The position numbers and the translations under genes were made by a program. A stretch of 64,000 bases of DNA, taken from assembly GCF_010692325.1 (NCBI RefSeq), contig NZ_JAAHHW010000009.1:26528-90527 (forward strand). The letters run 5' to 3'. This stretch comes from Moorena sp. SIO3I8. GTDB taxonomy: Bacteria; Cyanobacteriota; Cyanobacteriia; Cyanobacteriales; Coleofasciculaceae. The notes under the pieces were generated by a model. That model was given only the letters and a program-made list of their open reading frames with translations, was not told the origin of the DNA and made no database searches. Positions 55,030 to 63,472 of the stretch are shown in pieces; positions within the stretch are counted from its first letter, which is position 1; each line of letters begins with the position of its first letter.

Positions 55030-56175
55030 TCATAAAAAATTGATTTCCAGTAACGATAAATCATCATCAAAATAGTGTTTAGGGTTCACGGCTTCCAGAG
55101 ATTTCAAAATCAAATCTAGGTGACAAGCACCATTGTGATTTTGCTTACACTCTGCCAGTAACCTAATGAAGGGCTCAAGTCCCCAAACGTTCCCATTGGA
55201 TTGGTTAATCTCGTAAATCCCATCGCTGAATATATATAGGGTGCTCGATTCAGTAATTTCACAGCACTGATCAATGTAATCGGCATCTGGGAACATACCA
55301 ACGGGTAAGCCAGGGGTTTTTAGACGTTGTACTTCCATCAAGGAACCATGGGTCTGAGCAATTAATATTGCGGGTGGATGTCCTGCACTAGCATAGACCA
55401 GTTGACGCTTGACCTGGTTATATACCCCATACCAGACCGTGAAGTATTTATCATTTCGCTCAGTGATCTGGAAGGTTTGGTTCAACCCTCGTAGAACATC
55501 ACTCGGTTGATAGTAGTTAATCGACTTTAGAGCCCGCGACCTGAGTAAATTTAGCACTGAAAGTGTGGGCAAGGCAGCTCGTAAGCCATGTCCAGCAGCA
55601 TCCAGCAGATAAATTGCCAAATGCTCTGAGTCTAGCCAATAATAGTCAAAGCCATCACCTCCCAGTTTTCGGGAGGGAATAAATCGGGTGTCGATGGTCA
55701 CCGATGGTTTGATCATCCGGTCTGGAAGAATCGAACTAACATACTCTGCTGCCTCGGCTAATTCTCCCTCCAACAACTGCTTTTGGTGCTGCAAATCATG
55801 ACTTAGTTGATGTAACCTCAAGCCAGCTCTGACTCGTGCGTTCAACTCTGCTATTTCGATCGGCTTACACAGAAAGTCATCTGCTCCAGCATCTAACCCC
55901 TCTACCCGGTCTTCAATGGAATTTCGAGATGTCACCAGAATAAATATGGTGGTTGAGAGTCCCGGTGTTGCCTTGAGTTGACGACAGACATCCAATCCAT
56001 TCATACCGGGCATAATCCAATCGCAAATGACTAGGGCTGGACGTAACTTTTGTACCTGCACCAAACCTTCTTCGCCGTTGCTAGCTACAGCTACCTCATA
56101 ACCCTGCTTGTAAAGGGTTCGTTTCAGTAACATCTGAATGGCTGGATCATCATCAATAATCAGAATTTGGTTCAT
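55030..56175 (-). CDS. Response regulator with PP2C/SpoIIE phosphatase output (RsbU-like)
   Basis: The ATG at 56175 gives MNQILIIDDDPAIQMLLKRTL. Residues about 1-120 are a receiver domain with the acidic pair in IDDD, the phospho-acceptor Asp in LVICDWIMPGMNGLDV and the switch residues in LVTSR and FLCKPIE. A short coiled linker (HDLQHQKQLLEGELAEAAEYV) leads to a PPM phosphatase domain at about residues 160-380: DGFDYYWLDSEHLAIYLLDAAGHG, YASAGHPPAILI, FSDGIYE and FDDDLSLLEI. It should dephosphorylate the STAS protein in response to a histidine kinase that is not encoded nearby. Confidence 0.93.
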   Translation of the reverse strand: MNQILIIDDDPAIQMLLKRTLYKQGYEVAVASNGEEGLVQVQKLRPALVICDWIMPGMNGLDVCRQLKATPGLSTTIFILVTSRNSIEDRVEGLDAGADDFLCKPIEIAELNARVRAGLRLHQLSHDLQHQKQLLEGELAEAAEYVSSILPDRMIKPSVTIDTRFIPSRKLGGDGFDYYWLDSEHLAIYLLDAAGHGLRAALPTLSVLNLLRSRALKSINYYQPSDVLRGLNQTFQITERNDKYFTVWYGVYNQVKRQLVYASAGHPPAILIAQTHGSLMEVQRLKTPGLPVGMFPDADYIDQCCEITESSTLYIFSDGIYEINQSNGNVWGLEPFIRLLAECKQNHNGACHLDLILKSLEAVNPKHYFDDDLSLLEINFL

Positions 56176-56660
56176 GGCACTGAGGTTGTACAAATTACTC
56201 TAGGATTTATCAATACACTGACTTACAATCAGGACAGCAAGTAGATTCTGACCGGCTGAATTTCACGAAACCTTGATCAGACCCCAAGGTAAGTTAGACT
56301 GAGTTACTTTTATTGATGGCATTCCCTATTGGCATACCGGATTTATTTGTTCCTAACTTCCTTCTCTTGCACCGCTTCCGGTTTCTTCCCCCTTTTCGCG
56401 CATCTCAATCAATCTTTCCGATTTTGGGCAACAGCTTCTAGGGGGCAAGACCCCCTAGAGGGCGAGACCCCCTGGCTTGATAGAAAACGGGAAAAGAAAC
56501 CCCATTTGCCCCAATGGTTTTCCCAGTGCTTCTGGCAAAGCTTCTGGAAAAAATTTTCTTTGAAGGCATTGAGTATTAGTCCATGGTAGAGGGAGATATA
56601 AATCTAGGTTAAACTGGATTCCTTGATCTTAGAGTACCCTTTGGAGAGAATCAGGCTTCA
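56176..56660. other. Intergenic region with strong hairpin between divergent regulatory genes
   Basis: CTAGGGGG (56438-56445) and CCCCCTAG (56451-56458) form a perfect stem with a five-base loop, and GGGCGAGACCCCCT repeats the same arm just after. The open 86-codon frame across it resembles no family and I do not call it a gene. Confidence 0.45.
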
Positions 56661-56699
56661 ATGTGGTTGATGTATGTGGTTGATGTATGTGGTTGATGT
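56661..56699 (+). repeat. 13-base triplicate at the start of the RsbW-like gene
   Basis: ATGTGGTTGATGT occurs three times in perfect tandem (56661, 56674, 56687). Because 13 is not a multiple of three, each unit's first ATG is in a different frame; with three copies only the second leads into the gene. Confidence 0.9.
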
Positions 56700-57219
56700 A
56701 AAAGATTTTGAGGAATTGAAAAAATTGAAAACATCTATCCAAAAATTTCCTAGCGACCTTAAGGCGTTAGAAAAGGCTTTGGGATGGTTTGACCAGTTCA
56801 AACCATCGTCTGTTCGCCAAAAAGTCTGGTTGCAGTGCCAATTAGCTCTCGCTGAAGGATTTACCAATGCTGTTCGCCATGCTCACAAAGATTTGCCAGA
56901 AGACGTTTCCATTGATGTTGAAGTTACTTTATTCCCCCAGCGCTTAGAGTTACGCATCTGGGATCAAGGACCTCCCTTTGATTTAGAACAGCGGCTGACA
57001 GACATCAAGCAGCAAATGAACCTTGAATCTGGTGGTGGACGTGGCATCGCAATACTAAAAAAAATTGCTGATCATCTCAGCTATACCCGTACCGATGACA
57101 ACCGGAACTGTTTGTTAATTGTGAAGTGTTATCAGGAATTGGGAAAGAGCGATTTAAAAACTTTTTGTAAAGAAAATGTTAACGAGTCTCGATTACCAAT
57201 TGTCCGACCGATGGAGTAG
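56674..57219 (+). CDS. Anti-sigma factor serine kinase (RsbW-like, HATPase_c)
   Basis: The 181-residue protein has a Bergerat-type ATP-binding fold: VWLQCQLALAEGFTNAVRHAHKD (N box with Glu, Asn and His), LELRIWDQGPPFD (G1 box) and GGGRGIAILKKIADHLSY (G2 box). This is the RsbW/HATPase_c_2 pattern. It would phosphorylate the STAS protein at 54328 and bind another target when that partner is phosphorylated. An ATG at 56674 or a GTG at 56689 may be used; the first seven residues are encoded by the 13-base repeat. Confidence 0.9.
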   Translation: MWLMYVVDVKDFEELKKLKTSIQKFPSDLKALEKALGWFDQFKPSSVRQKVWLQCQLALAEGFTNAVRHAHKDLPEDVSIDVEVTLFPQRLELRIWDQGPPFDLEQRLTDIKQQMNLESGGGRGIAILKKIADHLSYTRTDDNRNCLLIVKCYQELGKSDLKTFCKENVNESRLPIVRPME

Positions 57220-57339
57220 GATAGTTAGATGGGTGACCTAAGTGCCTGAAACTCTGATGCTGTGCTAGTTAGACTTTTGTTGACATTTATTTATACTCAG
57301 CAGAGAATAACACAAAATCTTTAATATTCTGAGTAATTC

Positions 57340-57430
57340 ACTATTTTGTTTGGCAACACCATACCGGGTTTGGAAGAGTATGCTCACAAAATGCGATTGA
57401 CGTTCCGTCACGCTACGCGATCGCATCCAA
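57340..57430 (+). pseudogene. N-terminal relic of a phosphoketolase-like gene
   Basis: The 22 bases TTGGCAACACCATACCGGGTTT-type stretch (57350-57371) also occur at 59369-59390 inside the phosphoketolase-like gene, and the upstream AATTCA-TATTTT bases match too. Translation gives FGNTIPGLEEYAHK against FGNTIPGFDAASDQ. The relic then runs into a TCACGCTACGCGATCGC repeat. It is an old partial duplication. Confidence 0.65.
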
Positions 57431-57530
57431 CCGCCCTTTTCGGTAACCTTACTGGCCGCAAAGACTCTCGGTTATCACGGATAACCGTTTCTGTTGCTAT
57501 GGGACAGTTACTTGCACAATTATTTTGATC

Positions 57531-58916
57531 CTAAATAGAATTTACGGTAGCAGGCTTTGGTGAATCCTTAGCAACACGTTGACCTGTCATCACCATAGGA
57601 ACCCCATTTTCAGGAGCAATCGCGAATCCACGACGAGCTGGTTTAATGATTTTGTCTTGTGCTAGGGCTAAGTGATAATTAGACAATACCTTAGCCAAAA
57701 CCAGTTTCATTTCCAACATCGCCAAAGTAGCACCAATACAGCGTCGGTTTCCACCACCAAAGGGAAAATACTCATAGGCAGAGTATTGACGCTCAAGGAA
57801 TCGTTCTGGTTTAAACTGATCGGAGTCTGGATAGAGGTCTTCTCGACGATGGGTTAAATAGGGACAGGCAAAAAGGGTAGTATTGGCCTGATAGTGGTGA
57901 CCCATAATAGTAATTGGGGCTGTGGTAATGCGGGCGAAGATCACAAACGCCACTGGGTAAATCCGCAGGGTTTCGTAGGCTACTGCTGTGAGATAGGGCA
58001 GTTGGGCAATTGCCATCGGGTCTGGATTATCCCCTAAGCTATCAATTTCCTCTAGCAGTTTTTGGCGCACTGTCGGTAATCGATGAATCCAGTAAAATGC
58101 CCAAGCTAAAGCGGTTGCAGTAGTCTCATGACCTGCAAACAAGAGAGTCATCAACTGATCTTGTAACTCGTGATCACTCATTAACTCACCATTTTCGTCC
58201 CGAGCGGACATCATTAAACTGAGAATGTCATTGCCCATATGCTCGGGTTGCTCTCGGCGCTGATTAATCTCTTCCTGAAGGAGGTTATAAATTTCCTGCC
58301 TACGCCGCACCAACTTGCCCCAAGGACTCCAAGCCCCTAAATCTCGTTGCAGGAACTTAAAAAACAGCATACTAGAGCGCAGGGGGGAACTAGTCATATC
58401 TAGCATGGCTGCCAGGAGTGGCTTCAGTTTTTGGTAACGGGGTCCGTGACCTAGACCGAAAACCCCCTGCATGATTACCTGGATGGTAATGTCTTGCATG
58501 GCAGTACGGGCAGTAAAGGCTTGACCGATTACCCACTGACTCGCTACTTGCTCAGTAATATCACAAATCAATTGACTGTAGGAATTAATTCGTTGCCCAT
58601 GAAAGGGAGGAATCAAAAGTTTACGCTGCCGCTGGTGGGGTTGACCATCGAGTAAAGTCATTGAGGTTTCCCCCAGCAAGGGTCGTAGCAGCTTATTTCG
58701 TTCACCAGACTTAAACTGGCTAGGAGGAGCGGTCAAGACTTCCTGAATTGCTTGGGGATGGCTGAGGATGACTAACGGTCCGAAACCACTTAGCCGTATG
58801 GTAAATGTATCTCCATAGCGTTCTACACACTGATCCAAATATTTCAGAGGGTCAGCAACCCAATAGATTAACTGTAACCACTCAGGGATTTGAGGACCTT
58901 CAGGCAATTTACTCAC
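57531..58916 (-). CDS. Cytochrome P450 (CYP110-like)
   Basis: The 461-residue protein has LFAGHETTATALAW (I helix, with the acid-alcohol pair as His-Glu-Thr-Thr), ETLRIYP (ExxR), FKPERFLERQYSAYEYFPFGGGNRRCIGATLAMLEMK (heme Cys loop) and PEGPQIPEWLQLIYWVADPLKYL at the start. This set matches CYP110, a cyanobacterial family that oxidises fatty acids and terpenoids. There is no membrane anchor. It is divergent from the phosphoketolase-like gene. A redox partner is not encoded nearby. Confidence 0.93.
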   Translation of the reverse strand: MSKLPEGPQIPEWLQLIYWVADPLKYLDQCVERYGDTFTIRLSGFGPLVILSHPQAIQEVLTAPPSQFKSGERNKLLRPLLGETSMTLLDGQPHQRQRKLLIPPFHGQRINSYSQLICDITEQVASQWVIGQAFTARTAMQDITIQVIMQGVFGLGHGPRYQKLKPLLAAMLDMTSSPLRSSMLFFKFLQRDLGAWSPWGKLVRRRQEIYNLLQEEINQRREQPEHMGNDILSLMMSARDENGELMSDHELQDQLMTLLFAGHETTATALAWAFYWIHRLPTVRQKLLEEIDSLGDNPDPMAIAQLPYLTAVAYETLRIYPVAFVIFARITTAPITIMGHHYQANTTLFACPYLTHRREDLYPDSDQFKPERFLERQYSAYEYFPFGGGNRRCIGATLAMLEMKLVLAKVLSNYHLALAQDKIIKPARRGFAIAPENGVPMVMTGQRVAKDSPKPATVNSI

Positions 58917-59034
58917 ACTCGTTTTCCTCTGTTACTTTCTTAAGACAAATTCATGGTCTAACCTAACTACCATATTGCAACAAAACCTTCGGTTAGCTCA
59001 TTACTATCAGAAAAGCGCTTATTGACAAGCTATT

Positions 59035-59076
59035 AATAGGATTAAGGGTAATCAAAACTAGTCGATTAATCCTATT
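59035..59076. promoter_or_regulatory. Perfect 11-base inverted repeat between divergent genes
   Basis: AATAGGATTAA (59035-59045) and TTAATCCTATT (59066-59076) are perfect inverted repeats 20 bases apart, in the 403-base region between the P450 and phosphoketolase-like start codons. The place suits an operator or attenuator. The rest of that region shows no repeats or coding. Confidence 0.5.
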
Positions 59077-59319
59077 CTGTTAGTCTCTGGGAATTCAAAT
59101 GAAGCAAGATTTGATCACAATCTCGACAAGGCAGGTATGACAATGGATCTAGAGTTGCAGATTCTCAAGTCGTCTCAATAGTAGTCTCAATCAATCTCAT
59201 CCATAAGACATTTCACTGGTTAAAACCCCAAATTTACCCTTTATACTAATTCCGCACCAAGCCAGCTGATTGTAATATTTGTTTAATACTCGTAATAATT
59301 AGAAAAGGTTTCTGAGACT

Positions 59320-61530
59320 ATGACAGTTGGTAGCAGGGTTCCGACATTTTGTCAAGGAATTCAGTATTTTGGCAACACCATACCGGGTTTTGATGCGGCT
59401 TCTGACCAATACGGGCAACAAGCAGCGATTGCCCTGGGGCAAAATGCGATCGCATCTCCTGAGGATCCAGCAGCTGTCTTCCAGACCTTACTGGCTGCTG
59501 ATGCCCTACGCTACCTAACCCTGCACATCACTGCTAGTAAATCTTCTGGTCATCCAGGGGGATTTGCCAGCATTGCGGACGGGATTGCAGCTTTGGTGAT
59601 GCTGGGTTACAAAAACATTATTACTGAAGTGGGACATCATGCCCCAGGCTTCTACAGTAACATGTTTCTGGACGGCTCCCTAGAGGAGATGGGCATTAAG
59701 ACTGTAGAACAGATGGGGGAACGCTTCCGAGAAATGCACGGATTGCTCGGACACCTTTCTGGTCAAATTCCCGGACTCCTCAATCCGGCTGGCCCCCTCG
59801 GACAAGGGCAACACTTTGCCATGGCCGGGGCTTTGCTTCATCCAGGGGTACTATTCCCAGTTACCATAGGGGATGGGGGCTTGGGTGAACCTTATGTGAT
59901 GAGCAGTTTTGGTCACTTCTCTACGGCTTATCCCCAGGTGACTAATTTTCTGCCCATATTAGTGTGGAATGGTTACAGCCAGGAACACCATAGTATGGTT
60001 TCCACAAAGTCCAATCAAGAGATGATTGCATACTGGCAGGGGAATGGTTTCCAAGAAGTAATCTTAATCAATGCTAAGGATTACGATGATGCTGACCAAC
60101 CCGGTGAGTATATCGATAGCACAGAGTTTTCGTTCCAGAAGCGGTTGGCATTTACCCAAGGGGTTTTGGAAGCTACGGATAAAGCGGCTAAATCAGCGTT
60201 GAGTGGTAAGTTAACGGTGCTGATTGTTAAACAACTCAAAGGAGCGGGAGTCCACAAACGGGGAGCGAAAGCTCACAATCTCTACCCAGGAGATACCCTG
60301 GAAAAAGATTATATTGTTAGTGCCCTTAAAGCTCGGGCGTTGCCTTCTAAAGCCTGGGAATTAGTCAGGACAAATTTTGAGCGTTCTGGAGGAGGGTCAG
60401 CAGCCCATACTGTAGTCACAGAAAAGGAATTGCCTTTACCAGATTTAGGTGAATTACCTTTAGAGGAATTTGTGATTGACGCAGACAAGAAAATAGCGAC
60501 TACCGCTATGGGAACGATAGTTGCTCATGTGGGGCAAAAAGACCCTAATTTTATTATTTCCAATGCTGATGGCAATGCTGCTTCTGGAATTAATAATATT
60601 AACCAAGCCCTAAAAATTATCCACCCGACCCCGGATGAAATTTACTTCCAAGGCCCAAAAGGTCAGGTGTACGAACCCTTGAGTGAAGATGCTTGTGCTG
60701 GATTAGCGGTAGGGTTAGCTTTGTTTGGCGCTCGTACTCTGTGGTGTTCTTATGAATCCTTTGCTATCAATGGGTTACCCATTTGGCAAACCGTTACCCA
60801 AGCCATGGCAGAATTGCGCCGTCCTACTCCGTCTACTATTACATTATTTACCGCTGGGGCACTGGAGCAAGGACGCAATGGTTGGACTCACCAGCGTCCT
60901 GAAATTGAAAATTACTTTGCTGCTATGATGCGCAATGGCAATATTTTCCCCTTGTTTCCCTGTGATGCTAATAGTATCCAAGTGTGTTATGAGTGGGCGC
61001 TGAGTACTAAGAATAAAGGAATTACCATTACTGCTAGTAAGTCACCCTTACCGGTGCGCACGACCTTTGAGCAAACCCGTCAAGGATTGCGAGATGGTGC
61101 AGTGGTGTTGCATGAAACTAAAGGTAGTAAAACTGTTGTGTTTGCGGTGATTGGGGATATGAGCCTGATGCCAGTGTTTGATGCTGCTTCGGATTTGGAA
61201 GAGCAAGGGATTGGGGTGCGGATTGTTTCGGTAATCAGTCCCCGCCGCTTGTACCGTCCTGATGATACGGCTTGGAAAACCTGTACTGAAGCTGATGGCG
61301 GTTTCTTAGATGATCAGGGGTTTGAACAGCTGTTTGGTGGGGATGGGTTGATTGGTGTTACTGGTGGTACCAGTGCGATGCTGGAACCGATTATGTTACG
61401 TAGTACTTGCCAGCGGGATGTGGTGGCTTGGAAGCGTGGTGAAACGGCTGGCAGTGCTGGTCAAATTATGGCGTTTAATGGTTTGACTGCTGAGGCTTTG
61501 GCTAAACGAGCGATTGACTTGGTTGGTTAA
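59320..61530 (+). CDS. Transketolase/phosphoketolase-family enzyme (Sll0529-like)
   Basis: The 736-residue ThDP enzyme begins PTFCQGIQYFGNTIPGFD, has ADALRYLTLHITASKSSGHPGGFASIADG and GPLGQGQHFAMAGALL, with IGDGGLGEPYVMSSFGHFSTAYPQV as the ThDP/Mg site. The second half has YEPLSEDACAGLAVGLALFGARTLWCSYESFAING, the pyrimidine-binding region with its Glu. It resembles the second, shorter phosphoketolase-like protein of Synechocystis (Sll0529) more than classical Xfp, which has about 800 residues. It may cleave sugar phosphates to acetyl phosphate, but substrate and activity are unproven. Its gene follows the divergent P450 and precedes another P450 in the same direction by 120 bases. Confidence 0.8.
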   Translation: MTVGSRVPTFCQGIQYFGNTIPGFDAASDQYGQQAAIALGQNAIASPEDPAAVFQTLLAADALRYLTLHITASKSSGHPGGFASIADGIAALVMLGYKNIITEVGHHAPGFYSNMFLDGSLEEMGIKTVEQMGERFREMHGLLGHLSGQIPGLLNPAGPLGQGQHFAMAGALLHPGVLFPVTIGDGGLGEPYVMSSFGHFSTAYPQVTNFLPILVWNGYSQEHHSMVSTKSNQEMIAYWQGNGFQEVILINAKDYDDADQPGEYIDSTEFSFQKRLAFTQGVLEATDKAAKSALSGKLTVLIVKQLKGAGVHKRGAKAHNLYPGDTLEKDYIVSALKARALPSKAWELVRTNFERSGGGSAAHTVVTEKELPLPDLGELPLEEFVIDADKKIATTAMGTIVAHVGQKDPNFIISNADGNAASGINNINQALKIIHPTPDEIYFQGPKGQVYEPLSEDACAGLAVGLALFGARTLWCSYESFAINGLPIWQTVTQAMAELRRPTPSTITLFTAGALEQGRNGWTHQRPEIENYFAAMMRNGNIFPLFPCDANSIQVCYEWALSTKNKGITITASKSPLPVRTTFEQTRQGLRDGAVVLHETKGSKTVVFAVIGDMSLMPVFDAASDLEEQGIGVRIVSVISPRRLYRPDDTAWKTCTEADGGFLDDQGFEQLFGGDGLIGVTGGTSAMLEPIMLRSTCQRDVVAWKRGETAGSAGQIMAFNGLTAEALAKRAIDLVG

Positions 61531-61650
61531 AATTTAGTTGGCTAGAATTTTTTGGTGTAGCCCTATCTTTAAGGATGGGGCTGCACTAATCAAGCCTCGC
61601 TGCCCGGAGCCAAGACTAAACGTTAATAGTTGTTAAATTAAGGCAGATTC

Positions 61651-63231
61651 ATGTTCCAAGAGATTGCTGCTCAGATTGCTTTTTCCCCCTCCTTTCCCTA
61701 TTTAGCCACAGCTCTAGGGATTACTAGCATCGGGGGACTACTGGGCTGGGGCTGGTGGCAACGAAAAAATACTTACAAATCTCTAGAGTTACTGCCGTGT
61801 CCTCCCAAACACTGGCTATTGGGAAATCTTCCTCAGGTATTAGCAGCAGTTAAACAGAAAAAATTCTTCCAATTATTGTTTGATTGGAGCAAGCAGCTAG
61901 GCCCGATTTATGTTTTATGGATTAACCCTCCAGTTCTGGTTTTGAGTCAACCAAAGGTGATAGAAAACACCATTGTGAATGGCATCAAAGATGGCAGCTT
62001 AGGTAGGTGTAAGCAATTGCGCCAAGTTTTCAACGACCTTGCTGGTGCTCCCGTTCTTATCGGAGAAAACGGGAGTGAGTGGCAGTGGCGACGGAAGGCT
62101 TGGAATCCTCAATTCAATTCTAGTGGTCTGTCCAAATACTTTGAGATTATTAACCTTGCCTGCGAACAAGTAATTGCCAGACTTCTGCAAGATGCACCGC
62201 AAACAGAGGTAAAGGTCGATTTCCTGTTTGTGGAACTAACTATGAGGGTGATTTTCTGTTTAGTGGTGGGAATTCCTGTAGATGGAAAATCCTCTAGTTC
62301 TGAAGGTCCACCCCTCGATATTCTTAAGGCTCACGAGGCGATGTCTATTATAGGATATCGGGTCTTACGGTTATTCGCTGGGGAGAAGATATGGATGAAA
62401 TATTTGCCCACTAAGGCTTCACGAGATTACTGGAGAGCAATGGCATATTTAGAGGGTTTGATTGGTCCGAGAGTGGAATTAGCCTTGAAGATGAGAGCAC
62501 AAAACCCGACTAATTGGGGGCAGGTAAGTCCAAACTTCCAGGAATCGATGTTAGTGAAAATAGCGGCTAAGGAACCAAAATACACTCGGAAAACACTGAT
62601 AGCAGAAGCGATTGAAATCTTGATTGCTGGTACTGATACCACAGCTCATACTTTATCCTTTGCGGTAGCAGAGTTAGCATTAAATGCCAGGGTTTTTCAG
62701 AAAGCACAAGCTGTGGTTGACCAGAGTTGGCAAAGTAATGGTGGTATTAATACAGAAAGTCTGAAAAAACTGACTTACATCAGTGCCATTATCAAAGAAA
62801 CTTTGCGCCTTTATTCAGTCGCCGAAGGTTCCACTTCCTTGGAGGCTGAAGGTGAAACCGTGATTGAGGGCAACTTGATTCCTCGTGGCACGATTATCTC
62901 CTGGTCAATACTTGGTGCTGGGCGAGACCCAGAGGTCTATGGCAACCCCGAGGAATTTTGGCCAGAGCGTTGGTTAGACCAGGGCAAGGGCAGCAGCCCA
63001 CTTCCAATGATCACCTTTGGCTCAGGTTCTCATCGTTGCTTGGGAGAGCATCTGGCCATGGTGGAAGCAACGGTAATGCTAGGAATGCTGCTCCGTTATT
63101 TCGACTGGGAGTTGGTCAATGGTCGTTCATCTGTTGAACAGTTAGAACAGAACCTTTTGATTTATCCGTCCGATGGGATGCCAGTGCGTTTTAAGCCTAG
63201 AGACTTGCAGTGTATTGAGGAAACTTACTAG
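61651..63231 (+). CDS. Cytochrome P450 with N-terminal membrane anchor
   Basis: Residues about 12-38 are a transmembrane helix (PYLATALGITSIGGLLGWGWW) followed by basic and Pro-rich residues (LELLPCPPKHWLLGNLPQV), the layout of microsomal-type P450s and unusual in bacteria. The catalytic parts are IAGTDTTAHTLSFAVAEL (I helix with acid-alcohol Asp-Thr), KETLRLYS (ExxR), PERWLDQ and MITFGSGSHRCLGEHLAMVEA (heme Cys). The length is 526 residues. It follows the phosphoketolase-like gene by 120 bases and may be cotranscribed. The substrate is unknown. Confidence 0.92.
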   Translation: MFQEIAAQIAFSPSFPYLATALGITSIGGLLGWGWWQRKNTYKSLELLPCPPKHWLLGNLPQVLAAVKQKKFFQLLFDWSKQLGPIYVLWINPPVLVLSQPKVIENTIVNGIKDGSLGRCKQLRQVFNDLAGAPVLIGENGSEWQWRRKAWNPQFNSSGLSKYFEIINLACEQVIARLLQDAPQTEVKVDFLFVELTMRVIFCLVVGIPVDGKSSSSEGPPLDILKAHEAMSIIGYRVLRLFAGEKIWMKYLPTKASRDYWRAMAYLEGLIGPRVELALKMRAQNPTNWGQVSPNFQESMLVKIAAKEPKYTRKTLIAEAIEILIAGTDTTAHTLSFAVAELALNARVFQKAQAVVDQSWQSNGGINTESLKKLTYISAIIKETLRLYSVAEGSTSLEAEGETVIEGNLIPRGTIISWSILGAGRDPEVYGNPEEFWPERWLDQGKGSSPLPMITFGSGSHRCLGEHLAMVEATVMLGMLLRYFDWELVNGRSSVEQLEQNLLIYPSDGMPVRFKPRDLQCIEETY

Positions 63232-63236
63232 GTTTT

Positions 63237-63269
63237 AGGGAGTAGGGAGTAGGGAGTAGGGAGTAGGGA
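63237..63269. repeat. Heptamer tandem repeat, unit GGGAGTA
   Basis: Four GGGAGTA units follow the P450 stop codon. About 100 bases further, ACCGTTAA (63369-63376) and TTAACGGT (63391-63398) form an eight-base hairpin upstream of the last gene. Confidence 0.85.
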
Positions 63270-63472
63270 TTAAGGGCAGTCATGGGGGTTTCCACGGGGC
63301 TGATAATGGTTTTTGGGTAACCTATCTCTTAATAAGAGACCTTCATGATATACCCAGTCGTGCCCCTGACCGTTAACAGGTGTGCTCCTCTTAACGGTAA
63401 GGTGTTAAGAGCATGTTAAGCTTATAGATTAAAAGGCTCCCGACCACTATCTTATCATAGGCACGGACAACT

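Noticed and set aside
56329..56589. 86-codon open frame on the plus strand
   Set aside because: Low-complexity Trp/Phe-rich translation across a strong hairpin; probably chance.
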